A stretch of 64,000 nucleotides of DNA from Bradyrhizobium sp. CCGB12 (GTDB taxonomy: Bacteria > Pseudomonadota > Alphaproteobacteria > Rhizobiales > Xanthobacteraceae). Each line of letters starts with the position of its first letter. The stretch's first letter is position 1. The position numbers were made by a program, and so were the translations under genes. The DNA lies in the NCBI RefSeq assembly GCF_024199845.1, contig NZ_JANADO010000001.1:7812001-7876000 (forward strand), written 5' to 3'. A model generated the notes under the pieces. It was not told where the DNA came from, did not search any database, and was given only the letters and a program-made list of their open reading frames with translations. This document shows, one piece after another, positions 58,769 to 64,000 of the stretch.

Positions 58769-58960
58769 CGCCGCACAAGCGCGCGATGACGGTCAATATC
58801 GCTGTTTGTGTGGGGTTTTTAACCCTTGAGGTAGCGACTCGCCCAATCAGCGCTTACATCCCACCTTGGCAGATTAGCGAACCGTAATTTGACCGGGCGG
58901 GAGGCGGACCGCATCCTTGCATCCGCCGATCCTTCGCAAAGGGCAGTAAGGGCGAATTTC

Positions 58961-60463
58961 GTGGCAGCGACAGACCTCCAGCCGATCCAGACGACGGATC
59001 AGCCGGATCAGCCGGCGACGCGGCCGCGCGGGTCGCGCGGGCTCGGGCTGTCCGGCAAGCTGCTGCTGCTCACGATTCCCCTGGTGATGATCGCGGCCAG
59101 CCTGCTCTACGTGCCCGCCATCGCCAATTTCTGGGTCAACCGGCTGAACGACCGGGTGGCCGCGGCCAACACGGCGGCGCTGGTGCTGGATGCGGCGCCG
59201 CTCGGCATGGTCCCCGATTCGCTGTCGCGGCAGATCCTGAAGAGCATCAATGCCCGCGCCGTCGCCATCAAGATGGGCCAGCAGCGCCGGCTGCTTGCCA
59301 GCGACAATCTTCCGGCCGCCATCGAGCACGACATCGACCTGCGCGACATGACTGCCTGGGAGGCGATCACCGGCTCGTTCCGGATGATGCTGGAGACCGG
59401 CAACCAGGCGATCCGCATCGTCGGGCCCGGCGTCGGCAATGCCCAGTTCATCGAGATCGTGACCGACGAGCTGCCGCTGCGGCAGCAGATGTACCGTTTC
59501 TCCCGCAACGTCGTGGTGGTCGCGCTGATCATCGCGGCGCTGACCGCGGGCCTGGTCTATCTCGCGCTCCATTATCTCTTCGTGCGCCCGATGCGGCGGC
59601 TGACCGCGAGCCTGGTCGGCTTCCACGAGAATCCCGAGAGCTCGGCCGGCATCATCGTGCCAAGCCAGCGCAGCGACGAGATCGGGGTGGCCGAGCGCGA
59701 ATTATCGGACATGCAGCGCGATCTGATGTCGATGCTGAACCAGAAGAGCCGGCTCGCCGCCCTCGGCCTCGCGGTGTCCAAGATCAACCACGATTTGCGC
59801 AATCTGCTCGCTTCAGCCCAGCTTCTGTCGGACCAGCTCGCCAGCGTGCCGGATCCGCGCGTGCAGCGCTTCGCGCCGAAGCTGGTGCGCTCGCTCGAGC
59901 GCGCCATCGCCTTCTGCCAGTCGACGCTGTCCTATGGCCGCGCCCAGGAGGCCGCGCCGGACCGCCGCATGATCCTGATCGAGCCTGTGGTGCTGGAGGT
60001 GCGCGAGACCGCGGGCCTCGCCAGCGACGCCTCGATCGCCTGGGTCGCCGCGATCGAGCGCGGGCTCGCCATCGATGCCGATCCCGACCAGCTGTTCCGT
60101 GTGCTGCTCAACCTCGTCCGCAACGCCGCCCAGGCACTGGAAACCCATGCCTCGTCCGGCGATGGCGGCGTGCAGCAGATCCGGATCACCGGAAAACGCG
60201 AGGGCGCGGTCGCCATCCTGGAGGTCTCCGACACCGGGCCCGGCGTGCCCCAAAAGACCCGGGAGCACCTGTTCGAGGCGTTCCAGACTTCCGGCCGCCC
60301 CGGTGGCAGCGGGCTGGGCCTTGCCATCGCCGCCGAGCTCGTCCGCGCCCATGGCGGCGACATCCACCTGGTCGAAGGCACCATCGGGGCCACCTTCCGC
60401 ATCGTCATCCCCGATCGCCCCGTGGAACTCCTCTCCATCCGCAACGAGCGGGCGCGGGCGTAG
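58961..60463 (+). CDS. Orphan sensor histidine kinase
   Basis: 500 aa. Hydrophilic start, TM near residues 30-55, periplasmic region, second TM (NVVVVALIIAALTAGLVYLALHY), HAMP-like linker, then dimerisation/phosphoacceptor H277 in KINHDLRNLLAS and ATPase domain with NLVRNAAQAL, SDTGPGV and GLGLAIAAEL. No response regulator is adjacent, so its partner is elsewhere. GTG 58961 follows GGGCGAA; an in-frame TTG at 58889 would add 24 residues. Confidence 0.88.
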   Translation: MAATDLQPIQTTDQPDQPATRPRGSRGLGLSGKLLLLTIPLVMIAASLLYVPAIANFWVNRLNDRVAAANTAALVLDAAPLGMVPDSLSRQILKSINARAVAIKMGQQRRLLASDNLPAAIEHDIDLRDMTAWEAITGSFRMMLETGNQAIRIVGPGVGNAQFIEIVTDELPLRQQMYRFSRNVVVVALIIAALTAGLVYLALHYLFVRPMRRLTASLVGFHENPESSAGIIVPSQRSDEIGVAERELSDMQRDLMSMLNQKSRLAALGLAVSKINHDLRNLLASAQLLSDQLASVPDPRVQRFAPKLVRSLERAIAFCQSTLSYGRAQEAAPDRRMILIEPVVLEVRETAGLASDASIAWVAAIERGLAIDADPDQLFRVLLNLVRNAAQALETHASSGDGGVQQIRITGKREGAVAILEVSDTGPGVPQKTREHLFEAFQTSGRPGGSGLGLAIAAELVRAHGGDIHLVEGTIGATFRIVIPDRPVELLSIRNERARA

Positions 60464-60519
60464 TCGGCCGGAGGCCGAGTAAAGCCCGTCATTTCCGAGG
60501 GCCTTGCACACTATACTTC

Positions 60520-60613
60520 GTCATTCCGGGGCGGTGCGAAGCACCGAACCCGGAATCCAGAGATTTTGGGCGCGAGATTGAGCGCTTCTCGCTTCGCGAG
60601 CCCCGGAATGACC
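60520..60613. repeat. Palindromic repeat, family H
   Basis: CGTCATTCCGGGGCGGTGCG ... and ...CGCGAGCCCCGGAATGAC. Single copy in this window, in the gap between the kinase and tRNA-Arg. Confidence 0.85.
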
Positions 60614-60758
60614 GATTGAAGCGTCATCTCCCTGCAAAATCTCCCCAACCCGGACCTTGCCAATCGGGACAAGAGCGGTTAGTCAGAGCGCTCTTTCGCA
60701 CCCCTCCGGCGCTGTCGGAGGCTGCCTGCGGGCCTCGCCCGCACTGTTCGCGAAAAAC

Positions 60759-60835
60759 GCGCCCGTAGCTCAGCTGGATAGAGCATCAGACTACGAATCT
60801 GAGGGTCGGACGTTCGAATCGTTCCGGGCGCGCCA
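60759..60835 (+). tRNA. tRNA-Arg (anticodon ACG)
   Basis: 77 nt with encoded CCA. Acceptor GCGCCCG (60759-60765) pairs with CGGGCGC (60825-60831), discriminator G, CCA 60833-60835. The anticodon loop CTACGAA gives ACG, read as ICG after A34 deamination, decoding CGN codons. T-loop TTCGAAT. A degenerate copy of its 3' 32 nt is at 63855. Confidence 0.97.
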
Positions 60836-61105
60836 TTTCGGTACAAGACTGGGCACTCCAAAACCTGCCGTTTTTGCGTCGGACGACATCGTCGCACGGC
60901 TGCTCGCTACTCGTCACCGCGTAAGCCGAGAGCCGGTAACGGACGCCTTCCTGGCGAGTCTCGGCACACGCCACTTCGTCCACGAGGCGTAGCGAAAACT
61001 CGCAGGGCATTTCAGTCGTGTTCATCTTTATCAGCCGTGGCGCGCCAGTTAGATTGAAAACTCGCCAAAGACGCCTCGACATGTCGGTGGATATGGAGAT
61101 GACCC

Positions 61106-61888
61106 ATGAAGCTCGCGCATGACGGAATCCAGCTGTCCTTCGACATCGCCGGGGCGGGACCGCTGCAATTCCTGTTCGTCCATGGCCTCGGCGGGGATCG
61201 CACGCATTTTGCGCCGCAGATGGAGTATTTCGCCCGTCAAGGTCGAGCGTTGAACGCCGAGCTGCGGGGGCACGGTGAGAGCGACAAGCCGCAACAGGCG
61301 TATTCGATCGAAGGCTTCGCCGATGATCTCGTCTTTCTGTGCAACCAACAGCAGATCACAAAGCCTGTTATCGTGGGTCAAAGCATGGGTGGCAACATGG
61401 CGCTCGAAATCGCCGCCCGCTATCCGGACTTTCCAGCGGGCCTGGTGCTGCTCGATTCAGGGGTGCTCTTCCCTGCCTCGGCAGGGACGGTGTTCGCCGG
61501 TTATCTGGAGGGCCTAAAGGGCGCGAATTTTGCGGACGAGGCGCGGAAAATCGTGGCGGACTCCTGTCTGCCGACCGACAGATGCCGCGCCCATGTCGAA
61601 CAGACCTTTCTGGCGACGCCACAGCACGTGCTGGTGTCCACGTTTACAAGTCTATTTCCCTGGGATGTGCATCGGGCGCGTGAGTGCGCCCAGGCGTGCC
61701 GGGTCCCGGTGCTCTACATCGAAGCGGCCCATCGGCTCGCGGATCTCGATCGTTTGGCGGAGCTGTGCCCGCAACTGGTCACGGCCAAGGCCGTCGGCTC
61801 CGGGCATTTCCTGTCGCTGGAAGTGCCGGAGCAGATCAACCCGATGATCGACCGCTTTATCTCGCTCTACGTGCGAAGACCCGGGTAA
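61106..61888 (+). CDS. Alpha/beta hydrolase
   Basis: 260 aa, no signal peptide. Oxyanion loop FVHGLGGDRTHF, nucleophile elbow GQSMGGNMAL with S93, and catalytic His in GSGHFLSLEVPEQ. Substrate unknown; closest to small-molecule ester hydrolases and non-haem haloperoxidase-like members. First gene after tRNA-Arg and 0.27 kb from it; the gap shows no gene. Confidence 0.88.
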   Translation: MKLAHDGIQLSFDIAGAGPLQFLFVHGLGGDRTHFAPQMEYFARQGRALNAELRGHGESDKPQQAYSIEGFADDLVFLCNQQQITKPVIVGQSMGGNMALEIAARYPDFPAGLVLLDSGVLFPASAGTVFAGYLEGLKGANFADEARKIVADSCLPTDRCRAHVEQTFLATPQHVLVSTFTSLFPWDVHRARECAQACRVPVLYIEAAHRLADLDRLAELCPQLVTAKAVGSGHFLSLEVPEQINPMIDRFISLYVRRPG

Positions 61889-62014
61889 GCTTCGGGAGGC
61901 CAACAATCGGGCCAGGACGAAACCCTTTGCAGGCCGGGCGAAGCCGGCCGGAAACAAATCAGGCCTAACGTCTCCTAAGCTTTCCCGTCCAACCCGATTT
62001 TAAGGGAGGATCTC

Positions 62015-62389
62015 ATGAAAGCAGCGCTTTTTGTCCTGTCGCTTCTTGGCCAGCCCGCGATACCGGTTTCAGATCGTGTGCCCGTCTTCAACGTGGAAGC
62101 CATGTGCAGGGACGTTTCCGCTGACGACAAGGCGTCAGGGCTCGCTTTGGCGCAGGACGCCAGCGAATGCGAGCGTGACGAGGGACTTGCGCGGCAACAG
62201 CTGAGCTCGGCTTGGCTGACCGTGCCGGGTCCCGCGCGCGAAAGTTGCGAAGGCGAGGCTGCGGCAGCGGGAATACAAAGCTATGTCGATCTGCTCACCT
62301 GTCTGCAGATGACAGGCTGGGCGAATCCGAATCCCGCACCGGCGACCCCGCTCAGGGGAGCGAGCAAGATCCGGAACGCCAAGAATTAG
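62015..62389 (+). CDS. Small exported cysteine-containing protein
   Basis: 124 aa. Short hydrophobic signal sequence (MKAALFVLSLLGQPAIPVSD); mature part with CRDVSADDKASGLALAQDAS, ECERDEGLARQQL and LTCLQMTGW, four cysteines, mostly helical. Function unknown. GGGAGGAT precedes ATG 62015. The stop TAG abuts a family F repeat, as at dnaX. Confidence 0.7.
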   Translation: MKAALFVLSLLGQPAIPVSDRVPVFNVEAMCRDVSADDKASGLALAQDASECERDEGLARQQLSSAWLTVPGPARESCEGEAAAAGIQSYVDLLTCLQMTGWANPNPAPATPLRGASKIRNAKN

Positions 62390-62490
62390 AGCATGATCCG
62401 GAAAAGTGTGAGGCGGTTTTCCGAAAAGATCATGCTCAAACAATAACCTAAAGCGCGATGACGATTCATCCTGATCTCGTCGCGCTTTAG
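62388..62490. repeat. Intergenic repeat, family F
   Basis: Starts AGAGCATGATCCGGAAAAGT at the preceding stop codon, inverted half GATCATGCTCAAACA, then AAAGCGCGATGAC ... CGCGCTTTAG. The rest of the gap up to 62732 shows no convincing gene; a leftward frame reading HDLFPSNAEVQRVIRR may be a gene remnant. Confidence 0.85.
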
Positions 62491-62732
62491 TCGCTCGAGT
62501 GCGCACGCGCTCGTGCCGTCGATCGAGCGGCGGATCACCCGCTGCACTTCCGCATTCGAAGGAAACAGATCGTGGTTGATGATGCCCAGCCTTCCCGGGC
62601 GGCATCGATCACGGCACACCGAGCCGCGCGATGACGGCCAGTGGCAGGTCGCGTGGTCATGGTGTCCGCGTCGTTGGCAGCGGGGTGTGCGAGCGATCCG
62701 ACGAAGTTCCGGCGCCGGGGTGGCGGTTGCCA

Positions 62733-63152
62733 TCAATGATGGGCCGTCACGCCCCTGACGCATTGGGTCAACAGATCAATGGTGGCGAATTGGCCGATGT
62801 CACCCAGGCTGATCATGCCGACCATCCGCTTGCTCTTGTTGATCACGGGCAGCCTGCGGATTTTCAGCGTCTCCATGTGATGCACGGCTTTCGCCAGATC
62901 GTCGTCTTCCCGGCAGCAATGGATGCCTTCCGTCATCACGTCCCGCGCCGTCATGCGTGCGGCGTTGAAGCTCTTGCTCGCAAGGCCTTTGCAGACGATG
63001 TCGCGATCGGTCACCATTCCGATCAGATGATCGTCTTCGCCGATCGGAATGCAGCCGACGTCGTGCCCTTGCATCAGCTTCGCGATTTCGGTGATTGGGG
63101 TGTCGGGGCTGACCCAATCAACACCCTTGTGCATCACGTCCTTGACCTTCAT
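62733..63152 (-). CDS. CBS domain protein
   Basis: 139 aa made of two tandem CBS motifs: VKDVMHKGVDWVSPDTPITE...GMVTDRDIVCKG and ARDVMTEGIHCC...GMISLGDIGQFA. Binds adenine nucleotides in related proteins. Start ATG 63152 after GGAGG. Function by family only. Confidence 0.88.
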   Translation of the reverse strand: MKVKDVMHKGVDWVSPDTPITEIAKLMQGHDVGCIPIGEDDHLIGMVTDRDIVCKGLASKSFNAARMTARDVMTEGIHCCREDDDLAKAVHHMETLKIRRLPVINKSKRMVGMISLGDIGQFATIDLLTQCVRGVTAHH

Positions 63153-63266
63153 GGAGGACCTCCGTTGCGAACGCAGCCCCCGTCACGCGATTATACTACG
63201 AACCGGGCGCGACCGCAGGCGCGCCGCGATGAAGGCGTACGGGGATCATCCCGCCGCCATGTTGCG

Positions 63267-63737
63267 TCAGTCGTGCATGCTGAAGCGTCCATGCGGCGCA
63301 TTGGCCGTCAACCGCTCGAACTGCGCATGCGTCAGTTGGAGCAGCGTTTCGTGGTCGCCGGCTTCGATGTAGATCTCGGGCTGTGCCCGGATGCTGTCGT
63401 CGACGATGAGATCGAGCCCATAGCATCGGCCGACCGCCGGAACCGCTCCGTGCACGCAATCCGCGAACAGCCGGTTGATCTCGGATTCGTTGGCCATGGC
63501 GAGATCCTCGCCAAGCCTCTCCTTCAAGTCCGGCAGGTTGAGATGGTGCGATGCCGGGACGACCGCGAGCATATAGCCGCCGTCATGCCTGAGCACGACG
63601 GCCTTGGCGAGACGATCGCCCGAGACGTGGCAGGCCTGTGCTGTGCGCGTGGACGACATGGTGAGATCGTGCGGGATCTCGGCATACTGGATGTTCTCGG
63701 CAGCCAGATAGCGGTGCAGCGTGGGGGCAATGGACAT
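63267..63737 (-). CDS. YbaK/EbsC family aminoacyl-tRNA deacylase-like protein
   Basis: 156 aa. KAVVLRHDGGYMLAVVPASH and GRCYGLDLIVDDSI are family blocks; such proteins hydrolyse mischarged Cys-tRNAPro or related tRNAs. ATG 63737 (MSIAPTLHRY) after GGAGGCC. Upstream of it only the tRNA-like fragment is visible. Confidence 0.85.
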   Translation of the reverse strand: MSIAPTLHRYLAAENIQYAEIPHDLTMSSTRTAQACHVSGDRLAKAVVLRHDGGYMLAVVPASHHLNLPDLKERLGEDLAMANESEINRLFADCVHGAVPAVGRCYGLDLIVDDSIRAQPEIYIEAGDHETLLQLTHAQFERLTANAPHGRFSMHD

Positions 63738-63854
63738 GGCGTGGCCTCCGGATGGATATGCGAGCCATCCACCGTGAGGCTGCCCCCGCCCCACGATGGG
63801 CGGCCGCGTGATTGCCGGGCTTCAGCATAGGCCTTGCGCTCGGATGCTGCAATC

Positions 63855-63886
63855 GGGTCGGGGTTCGGATCGCTCCGGGTGTGCCA
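63855..63886 (+). other. Degenerate copy of tRNA-Arg 3' end (possible att remnant)
   Basis: 32 nt matching the T-arm and acceptor 3' end of the tRNA-Arg at 60759-60835. In the last 24 nt 20 positions agree, and CCA is kept. Same strand and orientation, so the two form a direct repeat bounding about 3 kb. No 5' half is present. Confidence 0.6.
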
Positions 63887-64000
63887 AACACCAGCGGAAG
63901 TCGCATGTTCGACTCGCTGTTCATGCATTCGCAGCGAGGAGCTCGCTTACCGCGCTGACGTCGGCTGGTCGAACTGAAATCAATGGGTACCCGAGTAGCG

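Noticed and set aside
60657..60992. Open frames on both strands across the tRNA-Arg
   Set aside because: They are translations of the tRNA gene and its flanks.
62386..62763. Leftward 125-codon frame between the exported-protein gene and CBS gene
   Set aside because: Mostly translated family F repeat plus overlap of the CBS gene; only a short middle piece could be a remnant.
60836..63737. Active genomic island
   Set aside because: No integrase, transposase or relaxase visible; only a possible att remnant, reported as a finding instead.

Overview
The window is a stretch of alphaproteobacterial chromosome, most likely Bradyrhizobium or a close relative. This is inferred from the high GC content, the ChvG/ChvI-pckA neighbourhood, the ffs-dnaX-ybaB-recR cluster, the rpmH-rnpA-yidC-yihA-argB cluster, DUF2865 and DUF1036 proteins, and the very high density of intergenic palindromic repeats. 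No phage, plasmid or IS genes and no CRISPR array were seen. It is mostly core genome.

Layout. 1-2562: ChvG kinase (cut by the window edge) and ChvI regulator. 2.8-8.2 kb: a HugZ-like haem protein, an exported TPR-CHAT putative peptidase, and pckA with a clear terminator. 8.3-16.6 kb: acyl-CoA thioesterase, glgP, small exported proteins, a GIY-YIG protein, pyrE, a GST, and a LysE-type exporter broken by one stop codon. 16.9-22.7 kb: polA, a membrane acyltransferase, ugd. 22.9-30.8 kb: hrpB, a retropepsin-like protease, phosphomannomutase/phosphoglucomutase, an Lrp regulator, and a HIT-nudC-pfkB operon. 31.0-35.4 kb: a leftward operon of a polar amino-acid-type ABC transporter, an SDR lacking the catalytic Tyr/Lys, and an enolase-superfamily enzyme. 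35.9-39.2 kb: catalase and an HD protein divergent from a GlxA-type regulator. 39.2-42.8 kb: SRP RNA, dnaX, ybaB, recR. 42.9-50.6 kb: an AmpG-like permease, rmuC, def-fmt-truA, a second GIY-YIG protein, dapE, DUF805. 50.8-58.6 kb: dapD, a HAD nucleotidase, a DUF1036 protein, argB, DUF423, yihA, yidC, rnpA, rpmH. 58.9-64 kb: an orphan histidine kinase, tRNA-Arg(ACG), then an accessory-looking stretch (hydrolase, exported protein, CBS, YbaK) ending in a degenerate copy of the tRNA-Arg 3' end.

How it fits together. ChvG/ChvI sense the envelope or acid environment; pckA and glgP act in gluconeogenesis and glycogen mobilisation; ugd and the phosphohexomutase feed surface polysaccharide; dapD, dapE, argB and the AmpG-like permease serve lysine/peptidoglycan and arginine metabolism; polA, dnaX, recR, ybaB and rmuC serve replication and repair; def, fmt, truA, rnpA, rpmH, yidC, ffs and tRNA-Arg serve translation and protein export.

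The main surprises are: a PolA whose 3'-5' proofreading site has lost most metal ligands; the SDR without Tyr/Lys in the transporter-enolase operon; two GIY-YIG genes sitting among palindromic repeats; a cluster of CtrA-like half-sites between rmuC and def; a perfect inverted repeat upstream of the HD-catalase genes; and the tRNA-Arg 3' duplication. All functional calls rest on reading the sequence and family knowledge. No searches were run.
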